Shown here: in pieces, positions 1-6,632 of the stretch
Numbering within the stretch: the stretch's first letter is position 1
Layout: each line of letters starts with the position of its first letter
Origin: an uncultured Opitutia bacterium
Lineage (GTDB): Bacteria; Verrucomicrobiota; Verrucomicrobiia; Opitutales; UBA953
DNA: 8,946 bases
Reading direction: 5' to 3'
Assembly: GCA_937875975.1 (NCBI GenBank)
Contig: CALEEU010000079.1
Coordinates: 1-8,946, forward strand
Notes under the pieces: generated by a model
The model's input: only the letters and a program-made list of their open reading frames with translations
Told to the model about the DNA's origin: nothing
Database searches by the model: none
Translations under genes and position numbers: made by a program

Positions 1-2522
1 ACGAGTTCGGCGACGAGCGGAGCACCGACCTTAGGGTCGAGCGCGAGCGCGGCGAACATGCGTCCTTCGGCGGGGAGAGACTTTGCTTCCTGCGAGGCAA
101 GGAAGGTGGCGACGGCCTCGGGCTGACGCTCGAGGTACATGCGGACAAGGAAGCGTTCGAAATCGCGCTCATAGGCGACGCCGACCTTGATCGGCTTGCC
201 TCGACGATCCGGGGCGATGGGGGCGTCGAGCGAAGGTCCAGCGAAACGCATCATCACGCCGAGGGCGGCGGGATGCTTCACAGACGCCTCGCCGAGGGCC
301 TTGATAGCCGCGGCGCGGACTTCCGCATCAGGGTCGGCAGAGAGCGCGGCCAGCGCCTCGAAATGGGGCGACCATGCCCCGAGGTGACGCAGCGCGTTCA
401 CCGCCTCGCGACGGACATTACGATTCGGATCAGCGAGGAGGTGCTCGGCAAGCGGACCGATCTTCTGACCGTGCTCGGCCAAGACCCAGAGGGCTTGGAT
501 ACGGCGGGCGGCGGCGGCCGAGGCATCGCCGGCGATCGCGGATAGCGCGGCGGACGTGGCCTCTTCAGGGCGACGGTCAGCGAGCGTTTGCCAGGCGAGA
601 TGGGCGTCGCCGACGATCTTGGAGCCCAGGCGCGCAACGAGGTCGGTGGAGGTGAGCTTGGTGTAATCAGGTACGGCCGGCGGGACGAAGCCCTTCGGCT
701 TGATACGCCAGATGCGACCGGACTGCTTGTCGCGGTCGGGGTGGTTGCGGGCGACCTCGTTATGGCTGATAATCTTATTATACCAATCGATGACGTAGAG
801 GCAGCCGTCGGGGCCCATCGTCATCGCGATCGGACGGAAGAACGGGTCGTCGCAGCTGACGAAGTCCTCGAGCTTCTCGAGGCGATAGCCCGAGCCCTCA
901 CGATGCTGGCGGACCGCGTTGACCTTCGAGGTGATCGGGTTGGCGACATACATCACGCCGTCGTAGCCCTTGGGCCAGACGCCGACATCGGAGAGGGCGA
1001 GACCGCTGAGGCCCGTGCCACCCATCTTGAAATCAGGCGCCTGGACCGGGAACGGCGGCTGATAGGATTTAGCCAGGCGATCCGCGCAGCCAGGATAGAG
1101 GGCGTATTCATGGAACGGCATCACTGGATAGCCGTAGTCGTTAGCCTCCTGGATGAAGGCTTCCCCTTCGCCCGTCAGCGCGAGGCCCCAGATATTGCAG
1201 GGTCCGACGCTCGTGGGCTCGAAGAAGCTACCATCCGGACGGAAGCGCGCCATGCGCGTGTTCGGGAAATCGGTCACATCACCCTTGGTCGAGACGACCT
1301 TGCCTGAATTGAAGGCGCCTTGGGCGAGCCAGAACCAACCGAACGGCGCGCGCGTGAACTGGTGCGGGAAAAGATGTGAATCCTGAATACCAAAGCCCGT
1401 CAGCAGGACCTCGCGCTGGTCGGCCTTGCCGTCGCCGTCCGAATCGCGAAGGAAGACCACGTCGTGGCCGTGCTGGACAATCGCGCCATCTTTGTGGGGC
1501 AAGACGCCTTCCGGAATCGCCAGCCCATCGGCGAAGGTACGCGGCTGACGAGGACCGGAAGCGAAAGGCTGATCGAAGATGACGACCTTGTCGCGGGCCT
1601 TGGACTTATACAGCGCCTCGGCGGCGGAGGGGTTCTCATTGGCGTCGACGGGGTATTCCAGCGCGGTGCTGGACCACGCCCTACCCTGCTGGTCGAAGAT
1701 CAGCATGATGAACTTGCCGAAGTCGGCGGACTCCTTCGTGAAGAGCTCAATCTCGAAACCTTCGGGCAGCTTGAATAACTTCTGCTGCTCCTCGGCGGAA
1801 CGGCGGACGCCCTGCACGTTGTTGTAGCTTGTGTCGCGCTTCGCGGGCGCGGCCTTGGCGGGCTCGGCCTTCTTTTCGGTCGGCTTTACCTTGTCCCAGG
1901 TCAGTGCGCCAGGCGTAGGCGGAAGTTCCTCGATGGTGATGTCCTTGGCTTGGATTTCGGCCATGCCGCCGGAATGGATTTGGATACCGATCTTGCCGTC
2001 GGCGGCGATATTCGGTTCGGTCTCGACGTAATCCAGCGCGGGCACTCCGTTGATCCAGCTGCGGATACGACTCCCTTCGGCGAGGATGCGATATTCGTTC
2101 CATTCGCCTTCCTTGACGGCGGCGAGCACGGCGGCGGCATCCTTCGACTGAGCGATGACCTTATTGCGGCGGCTCTCGTCGTAGATCTTGCCGTACCAGC
2201 CCTTACCATAGTCGACCTGGTAACCGCTCATCTCGGAGCTGTTCGGTACGCGTACGCTGCGCATCTGGATGCCGCTGTTGACGAAACCCGTGCCGGTCAG
2301 GCGTAGCTTGATGCGTAGATCGAAATTCTGGTACGACTTCTCCGTCGCGAGGAAGAAGTTCTTCGGTACCTTCGTCGTAAGCGAGCCGCCGCGGATCTCT
2401 CCAGCCTCGACGCGCCACCAAGCGGCATCGCCTTCCCAGCCGGCAAGGGTCTTCCCGTCGAATAGGGAAAACGGGGCGGCGTGAACGGTCAGGGCGAGGA
2501 ACAGGGCCAGGAAGCAACGCAT
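1..2522 (-). CDS. Secreted DUF1080 / PVC-type membrane-bound dehydrogenase / HEAT-repeat protein (3' end beyond window)
   Basis: The frame is open from the ATG at 2522 to the left edge, giving 840 codons without a stop, so the C-terminus is missing. Residues 1-16 form a signal peptide (MRCFLALFLALTVHA, likely cut near A15/A16). Residues about 17-204 are a DUF1080 (3-keto-disaccharide hydrolase, concanavalin-like) domain, with SLFDGKTLAGWEG at the start and NSGIQMRS and GEWNEYRILAEG inside. A K/A/P-rich linker follows at about 210-232. Residues about 240-620 match the propeller-like 'putative membrane-bound dehydrogenase' domain of PVC bacteria (TIGR02604 type), including DSDGDGKAD at 360-368 and DWYNKIISHNE from 579, followed by NHPDRDK. 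From about 630 there are HEAT-like helical repeats (for example DPNRNVRREAVNALRHLG and DPDAEVRAAAIKALG). Relatives often end in a CxxCH c-type heme domain; that would lie outside the window and is not seen. Expected role is oxidation and/or cleavage of sugars in the periplasm; the substrate is unknown. No Shine-Dalgarno sequence precedes the ATG. Confidence 0.9.
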   Translation of the reverse strand, partial: MRCFLALFLALTVHAAPFSLFDGKTLAGWEGDAAWWRVEAGEIRGGSLTTKVPKNFFLATEKSYQNFDLRIKLRLTGTGFVNSGIQMRSVRVPNSSEMSGYQVDYGKGWYGKIYDESRRNKVIAQSKDAAAVLAAVKEGEWNEYRILAEGSRIRSWINGVPALDYVETEPNIAADGKIGIQIHSGGMAEIQAKDITIEELPPTPGALTWDKVKPTEKKAEPAKAAPAKRDTSYNNVQGVRRSAEEQQKLFKLPEGFEIELFTKESADFGKFIMLIFDQQGRAWSSTALEYPVDANENPSAAEALYKSKARDKVVIFDQPFASGPRQPRTFADGLAIPEGVLPHKDGAIVQHGHDVVFLRDSDGDGKADQREVLLTGFGIQDSHLFPHQFTRAPFGWFWLAQGAFNSGKVVSTKGDVTDFPNTRMARFRPDGSFFEPTSVGPCNIWGLALTGEGEAFIQEANDYGYPVMPFHEYALYPGCADRLAKSYQPPFPVQAPDFKMGGTGLSGLALSDVGVWPKGYDGVMYVANPITSKVNAVRQHREGSGYRLEKLEDFVSCDDPFFRPIAMTMGPDGCLYVIDWYNKIISHNEVARNHPDRDKQSGRIWRIKPKGFVPPAVPDYTKLTSTDLVARLGSKIVGDAHLAWQTLADRRPEEATSAALSAIAGDASAAAARRIQALWVLAEHGQKIGPLAEHLLADPNRNVRREAVNALRHLGAWSPHFEALAALSADPDAEVRAAAIKALGEASVKHPAALGVMMRFAGPSLDAPIAPDRRGKPIKVGVAYERDFERFLVRMYLERQPEAVATFLASQEAKSLPAEGRMFAALALDPKVGAPLVAEL

Positions 2523-2670
2523 GGGAAGGTGGGGTTGATGAAAAGTTAGCCGCCCGATGGCGGGCCACAACCCTGCTCGTCATCTCATCCTGCAACCTGA
2601 TTACCTCCAAAAGCACATCGGCCGGCACCCCACGCTTGCGTCCCCCGCCTGAACCGCCTGTTTTCTTTGC
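2523..2670. promoter_or_regulatory. Divergent intergenic region between the dehydrogenase gene and sufT
   Basis: This 148-bp gap separates the minus-strand dehydrogenase gene from the plus-strand sufT operon, so it should hold promoters for both directions. I cannot point to a convincing -35/-10 pair or operator. The only structure seen is a small hairpin, GCCCG (2552-2556) pairing with CGGGC (2561-2565) around an ATGG loop; it is too short to call a terminator. Neither flanking start codon has a clear purine-rich ribosome-binding site. The regulatory role is inferred from gene orientation only. Confidence 0.35.
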
Positions 2671-3216
2671 ATGTCCTCCGCCCATAAGCTTCTCCGCGAC
2701 TGCACCGCGACCTTGATCCCCGCCGGGGATGTCGTGGTACTGGAAGCCGGCACGGAAGTGCACGTCACCCAAGCCCTCGGCGGCTCGGTCACCGTCCGCA
2801 CCCCGATGGGCCTCTTTCGTATCGCCCCCGCAGACATCGAGGCCCTCGGCCCTGATGCCATGAACCAGTACGGGAAGAAGGACGAGACCGTCATCAGCGG
2901 CCCGGTGAACCAGGAAGCCCTCTGGGAAGCGCTCAAGGGATGCTTCGATCCGGAGATCCCGGTCAACATCGTGGACCTCGGCCTGATCTATCACCTCGAA
3001 CTCTCGCCCGGCGAGCGCGGTGGACAGAAGGTCGCCGCGAAGATGACGCTGACCGCACAAGGTTGCGGCATGGGTCCCGTCATCGCAGCCGACGCGAAGT
3101 CGAAGATGGAAGCCCTGCCCGGCGTCGAATCCGCTGAAGTCGAGATCGTCTGGGACCCGGTCTGGAATCCGCGGATGATTTCCGAAGCCGGCCGCAAGCA
3201 GCTCGGCCTCGAGTGA
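2671..3216 (+). CDS. sufT: SufT-type Fe-S cluster assembly protein (MIP18/DUF59 family, long form)
   Basis: This 181-residue cytoplasmic protein matches the long SufT form (TIGR03406 type). An N-terminal region of about 65 residues contains RDCTATLIPAGD (C11) and VTQALGGSVTVRTPMGLFRI. A MIP18/DUF59 domain follows at about 80-170, with the hallmark DPEIPVNIVDLGLIY (93-107), MTLTAQGCGMG (125-135, conserved C132) and WDPVWNP (151-157). SufT proteins help mature Fe-S proteins, acting beside the SUF machinery. No other suf genes are visible here, so the gene is detached from a suf cluster or that cluster lies elsewhere. It is the first gene of a compact three-gene set: its TGA stop shares its final A with the ATG of hemW. 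The start at 2671 fits the family's N-terminus; no Shine-Dalgarno sequence is seen before it. Confidence 0.92.
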   Translation: MSSAHKLLRDCTATLIPAGDVVVLEAGTEVHVTQALGGSVTVRTPMGLFRIAPADIEALGPDAMNQYGKKDETVISGPVNQEALWEALKGCFDPEIPVNIVDLGLIYHLELSPGERGGQKVAAKMTLTAQGCGMGPVIAADAKSKMEALPGVESAEVEIVWDPVWNPRMISEAGRKQLGLE

Positions 3217-4355
3217 TGTCAGCGCCCGTCCAGTCCGCGACGGCCCTCTACCTGCACGTCCCGTTCTGCGCGTCGTCGTGCGACTTCTGCTCGTTCTACC
3301 AGGAGCAGCCCAAGCGCGGGGAGATCGACCGCTACCTCTCCGCTATCGAGCGAGAGATGGAACTCCACCCGCCTGGCCGGGTCGAAACCGCCTTCTGGGG
3401 CGGCGGCACGCCCGGCCTGCTCCCGGCGGAAGACCTACTGCGCCTCGGCAAGGCCATGACCAAAGCCGCCGGACAGCCCGGCGAATGGTCCGTCGAGCTC
3501 GCGCCTTCATCAGTGCGGGCCGACAAGCTCGCCGCGCTGAAGGAGATCGGCGTCACGCGCGTCTCGATGGGCGTACAGAGTTTCGATGATGCCACGCTCG
3601 ACGCGCTTGGCCGCCGTCATTCGCCCAAGCAGATCATGGAGGCCTGGGAACTGATCGAGGCCGCCGGCTTCGCTTCACGCAACCTCGACCTCATCTTCGC
3701 CATCCCCGGCCAAGACGAGAAGCGCTGGACCGACGACCTGCATCGCGCGATGTCGCTCAAGCCGGACCACCTCTCGACCTATTGCCTGACCTTCGAGGAA
3801 GACACCGCGATGTTCGTGAAGCTCTCGCAGGGCAAGGTGAAGATCGACCGCGAGTTAGAAGCGCGCCTCTATCGCCGGACCTGGGAGACACTCGAGGAAA
3901 ACGGCTACGTCCAATACGAGACTTCGAACTTCGCCCGCGCTGGCCATGCGTGCCGGCATAACCTCATCACCTGGGAGATGGGCGCGTGGATCGGCTACGG
4001 TCCGTCCGCCTCGTCGCAGTGGGGCGCCCGCCGCTGGACGAACCCCTCGAATCTCGATCAATGGATCAAAGGCATCGAAGCCAGCCAACCCGTCTTCGAG
4101 CAGGTCAAGGACCTCAGCCCAGCGGACCTGCTCTGCGACGCACTCGTCTTCGGGTTACGCCTCAACGCCGGCGTCGATCCGTATGCGCTCGCCGCGCGCT
4201 TCGACGCGGACCTGCCGCAGGGCGTAAGCAAGCTGTTCGCCGACCTCATCGAGGAAGGCCTCATGGAACTCGCCGGCCCGAACTTCCGCCTGACCGGCGA
4301 AGGCCGCATGCGGGCCGACGCCGTGGGCGTGGCCGTGCTGGAGAAATTCGACTGA
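3216..4355 (+). CDS. hemW: HemW-like radical SAM heme chaperone
   Basis: This 379-residue protein belongs to the HemN/HemW radical SAM family. The [4Fe-4S] cluster motif CASSCDFC places cysteines at 18, 22 and 25. A GGGTP SAM-binding motif lies at 62-66, GVQSF near 119-123, and a HemN C-terminal winged-helix region in the last 90 or so residues. The motif CDFCSFY lacks the fourth cysteine of true HemN oxygen-independent coproporphyrinogen oxidases (CxxxCxxCxC). The C-terminal half has the HemW signature YETSNFAR followed by HNLITW (248-253) and GYGPSA. HemW binds heme and delivers it to hemoproteins; older annotation calls such proteins coproporphyrinogen oxidase-like. The ATG at 3216 overlaps the sufT stop (TGATG); a GTG at 3213 would add one residue. 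Translation is probably coupled to sufT. The usual HNxxYW has Thr in place of Tyr here. Confidence 0.9.
   Translation: MSAPVQSATALYLHVPFCASSCDFCSFYQEQPKRGEIDRYLSAIEREMELHPPGRVETAFWGGGTPGLLPAEDLLRLGKAMTKAAGQPGEWSVELAPSSVRADKLAALKEIGVTRVSMGVQSFDDATLDALGRRHSPKQIMEAWELIEAAGFASRNLDLIFAIPGQDEKRWTDDLHRAMSLKPDHLSTYCLTFEEDTAMFVKLSQGKVKIDRELEARLYRRTWETLEENGYVQYETSNFARAGHACRHNLITWEMGAWIGYGPSASSQWGARRWTNPSNLDQWIKGIEASQPVFEQVKDLSPADLLCDALVFGLRLNAGVDPYALAARFDADLPQGVSKLFADLIEEGLMELAGPNFRLTGEGRMRADAVGVAVLEKFD
4340..4345 (+). promoter_or_regulatory. Shine-Dalgarno-like site for the EamA transporter gene
   Basis: GGAGAA lies within the last codons of hemW, nine bases before the ATG at 4355. Most starts in this window lack such a site, so it supports the start at 4355 together with the TGATG overlap. 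A chance match inside coding sequence cannot be excluded. Confidence 0.45.
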
Positions 4356-5245
4356 TGGAATACGCGCTCGGAGCAGCATTTTTATACGCCTGGTCCGTGA
4401 CGTGCGCCCGCCGTAGTTCCGCGCACCACGGGCCGGACCTCGCGAACCTCGGGCGCCTACTGGTTGGGATCATCCTTGTCGGTCTCATCGTCGTCCTCAG
4501 CGACCGGCAACCCTTCTCCGCCGGCTGGGGCTGGCTGATCCTCGGCGGCGCCCTCGGGCTCGGCGTCGGCGACATCGCCCTCTTCCACGCCCTGCCCCGT
4601 ATCGGCGTCGGCCTGACGATGCTGCTCACCCAGTGCCTCGCGGCGCCGTTCGCGCTCATCCTTGAATATCAGGCGCTCGGACATTCGCCCAACGGGGCGC
4701 AGATGCTGGCCGCTCTCGTCATCCTCATCGGCGTCGGCGTCGCGCTCGGGGCACCCGCCGAAGGCGACCCGGCGGACCGTCGTACCGGCGTGTGGCTCGG
4801 CGTGCTCTCGGCCCTCGGCCAGGCTTGCGGCGCGGTGAGCACCCCACTGACCGTCGAAGCATGCAAGCAAGCCGGAGAAACCATTCCGGATGGCTTCGCC
4901 CAGGCATTCGTGCGCCTACTCGGGGGCGTTCCTGTCGTATTGCTCTTTCTGCTTTGGGCATCGCGCAAGGAAGGCCTGTTCGCAAAGGTGCGCCGACCGT
5001 ACGCTTCCGCCTCCGCTCCATGGTGGATGCTCATGAATGGCATCTCCGGCCCGGCGCTCGGCGTGGCCTGCTACCAGTGGGCCCTCACGCAACACCCCGC
5101 CGCGCTCGTGCTCAGCGTGGTCGCCCTGACGCCGCTCATCGGCCTCGTGATGCAATGGGTCATCGAAGGCCAGCGCCCCTCATGGCGCCTCTGGCTCGGC
5201 GGCGCCATCGCCATCATCGGCGTGATTCTGCTGAGAGGCCTCTAA
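4355..5245 (+). CDS. EamA/DMT-family transporter, 10 membrane segments
   Basis: This 296-residue inner-membrane protein has ten hydrophobic segments, at roughly 1-18, 31-49, 57-77, 84-104, 112-132, 144-164, 180-201, 222-240, 247-267 and 276-294. They form two five-helix halves typical of the EamA (DUF6) drug/metabolite transporter superfamily. Features supporting the family include the short first helix, GDIALFHALPRIGVG in helices 3-4, the GPALGVACYQWAL segment and the ending GGAIAIIGVILL. Members export or exchange amino acids, nucleobases or other metabolites; the substrate cannot be read from sequence. The frame is also open far upstream inside hemW, but the membrane protein clearly begins at the ATG at 4355, which overlaps the hemW TGA. 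It is the last gene of the sufT-hemW set, and a link to heme or Fe-S metabolism rests on position only. Its TAA overlaps the stop of the convergent symporter gene. Confidence 0.88.
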   Translation: MEYALGAAFLYAWSVTCARRSSAHHGPDLANLGRLLVGIILVGLIVVLSDRQPFSAGWGWLILGGALGLGVGDIALFHALPRIGVGLTMLLTQCLAAPFALILEYQALGHSPNGAQMLAALVILIGVGVALGAPAEGDPADRRTGVWLGVLSALGQACGAVSTPLTVEACKQAGETIPDGFAQAFVRLLGGVPVVLLFLLWASRKEGLFAKVRRPYASASAPWWMLMNGISGPALGVACYQWALTQHPAALVLSVVALTPLIGLVMQWVIEGQRPSWRLWLGGAIAIIGVILLRGL

Positions 5246-6576
5246 GCAGCGGCCGCATCGACCTTGCGCTCGTAGACATCGACCACGGCGGCCGTCACCA
5301 AGTCTGCGCCGACATTCGTCGTCGTGCGGGCCATGTCGAGGATCCGGTCCACGCCGAGCACGATTCCGATACCCTCGGCGGGGATACCGAACGTCACCAG
5401 CAGTCCGGCGATCAGCGGCAACGAGCCGCCCGGAATGCCCGCGACGGCCACGGCACTGAGGACCGAGAGGCAGAGCAGCATCAGCTGCTGGCCGGCGGAA
5501 AGATCCACGCCGAAGACCTGGGCGACGAAGAGCACCACGCAGCCTTCGAAGAGGGCCGTACCGCTCATGTTCATGGTCGCGCCGAGAGGCAGAACGAAGC
5601 CGACCACGCTGGGCTTGAGGCCGAGGGTGCGCTTGGAGCACTCCAGCGCGGCGGGAAGGGTCGCGTTGCTGGAACTCGTCGAGAAAGCGGTGACCAGCAC
5701 CCCCCGGATATCACGGAAGAACGCCAGCGGCTTACGATCCGTCCAGAACCGCAGCCACAGCGACAGGACGCCGAAGAGATGGAGGAACATGACCGCAAGG
5801 CAGCCGAGGACGAAGACCCCGAGGGCGAGCAGGATGTCGAGCCCGACCTTGACGATGACGCCGTAGATCATGAGCGGCACGGCGTAAGGCGCCAACCGCA
5901 GGGCGAACTGGACAATACCGGTCATGAGTTCGGCGACCAGGTCGAGCGCCGACAGCAGTTGCTGCCGCTTGGCCTCGGCGAGCTGAGTGCCGACGACGCC
6001 GACGAGCAGAGCGAAGAGGATGAGCGGCAGGATATCGCCGAGTGCGCCGGTGGTGTGGCCGGCGACGGCGCCGAAGAGATTCTTGGGCATGAACATCTCC
6101 ACGAGGCCGGACAAGGACATGGTCGGCGTGGCCGCAGCCACGGCGACATGCTTCTGCGCGGCGCCGCCGTACTCGTGCATGAGCATGGCCTTCGCGGCCG
6201 CATCCAGCTGGTCACCTGGGCGGAGGATATTCATCATCAACAGACCAAGGCCGACGGCGATGGCCATGTTCAGGAAGAACAGGGCAAAGGTGCGCCCGGC
6301 GAGCGGCCCGAGGCGATCGAGTCGTCCCAATTGGGCCACGCCGGCTGCGAGCGAGGCGAACACCAGCGGAATCACCACGAAGAACAGCAGGCGGAGGAAG
6401 ATCTGGCCGAACGGATCGAAGACGTTCGTCGCGACCTTGCGCATGAAAGCGAGGGACGACGGCGAATAATGGCCGGCTCCAAGGGTGATAAGGCCGGCGA
6501 TAACGCCGAAGAGCAATCCGTAGAGGATACGGCTAGCGAGAGGGCGATTGGTTTCGGCCATGGGGTGGGATGGCAT
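5242..6576 (-). CDS. Dicarboxylate/amino acid:cation symporter (DAACS/GltP family)
   Basis: This 444-residue inner-membrane protein has the full length and motifs of the glutamate/dicarboxylate symporter family. The serine-rich first hairpin STSSSNATLPAALEC lies around 299-313. The helix-7 motif is NMSGT (336-340), the second hairpin carries GIPGG (380-384), and helix 8 has D410, D414, R417, T418, N421 and D425 in the pattern DxxxDxxRTTTNVxxD. By alignment to the archaeal homologue GltPh, D414, R417 and N421 match the substrate-binding D394, R397 and N401, which favours an acidic amino acid or dicarboxylate driven by Na+ or H+. The usual NMDGT aspartate, a cation-site residue in GltPh, is Ser338 here. 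An alternative start is the ATG at 6561 (MAETNRPL). No Shine-Dalgarno sequence is evident for either. The gene is divergent from the DUF1080 gene and ends overlapping the EamA gene by four bases. Confidence 0.93.
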   Translation of the reverse strand: MPSHPMAETNRPLASRILYGLLFGVIAGLITLGAGHYSPSSLAFMRKVATNVFDPFGQIFLRLLFFVVIPLVFASLAAGVAQLGRLDRLGPLAGRTFALFFLNMAIAVGLGLLMMNILRPGDQLDAAAKAMLMHEYGGAAQKHVAVAAATPTMSLSGLVEMFMPKNLFGAVAGHTTGALGDILPLILFALLVGVVGTQLAEAKRQQLLSALDLVAELMTGIVQFALRLAPYAVPLMIYGVIVKVGLDILLALGVFVLGCLAVMFLHLFGVLSLWLRFWTDRKPLAFFRDIRGVLVTAFSTSSSNATLPAALECSKRTLGLKPSVVGFVLPLGATMNMSGTALFEGCVVLFVAQVFGVDLSAGQQLMLLCLSVLSAVAVAGIPGGSLPLIAGLLVTFGIPAEGIGIVLGVDRILDMARTTTNVGADLVTAAVVDVYERKVDAAAA

Positions 6577-6632
6577 ACTTTTAGGAGCGACCCTTATGGG
6601 ATTCCACCCTATTTCCTATGACACCCTTCCCT
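6562..6632. promoter_or_regulatory. Short divergent region between the symporter and the DUF1080 gene
   Basis: The gap is only 41 bp if the outer starts (6576 and 6618) are used, or 71 bp if the inner ones (6561 and 6633) are used. It must hold start signals for both directions. An imperfect inverted repeat, GGGTGGGAT (6563-6571) against ATTCCACCC (6601-6609), has one mismatch over nine bases and a 29-bp spacer; it could be an operator or chance. No convincing -35/-10 pair was found. An AGGAG on the plus strand at 6583-6587 is listed separately. Confidence 0.3.
6583..6587 (+). promoter_or_regulatory. AGGAG Shine-Dalgarno-like site upstream of an out-of-frame ATG
   Basis: AGGAG sits eight bases before the ATG at 6596, which is ideal spacing. 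That ATG is in a different frame from the DUF1080 gene and opens a 57-codon frame ending at 6769. From AGGAG to the DUF1080 starts at 6618 or 6633 is 30 or 45 bases, too far for a normal ribosome-binding site. It may be chance, or part of a leader ORF. Confidence 0.3.

Noticed and set aside
764..792. An AT-rich island resembling a promoter -10 region.
   Set aside because: It encodes the conserved IDWYNKIISHN segment of the dehydrogenase domain, whose residues need AT-rich codons.
588..1307. A 239-codon open frame on the plus strand.
   Set aside because: It is antisense to the conserved dehydrogenase propeller and contains no recognisable motif.
2550..2565. Small GC-rich hairpin as a terminator or operator.
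   Set aside because: The stem is only five base pairs with no T-run, and such hairpins are expected by chance at this GC content.
2203..3060. A 285-codon open frame on the minus strand across the intergenic region and sufT.
   Set aside because: It lies antisense to sufT and overlaps the start of the dehydrogenase gene in another frame. The competing frames have clear family matches.
3986..4354. N-terminal extension of the EamA transporter into hemW.
   Set aside because: The extension is Arg- and Pro-rich, overlaps the HemW C-terminus and is not membrane-like. The transporter begins naturally at 4355.
4792..6621. A 609-codon open frame on the plus strand.
   Set aside because: It begins inside the EamA gene and runs antisense to the symporter. 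Its translation is rich in D, E, H, R and Q without recognisable domains, whereas the minus strand encodes a full-length symporter with all family motifs. It is a shadow caused by high GC.
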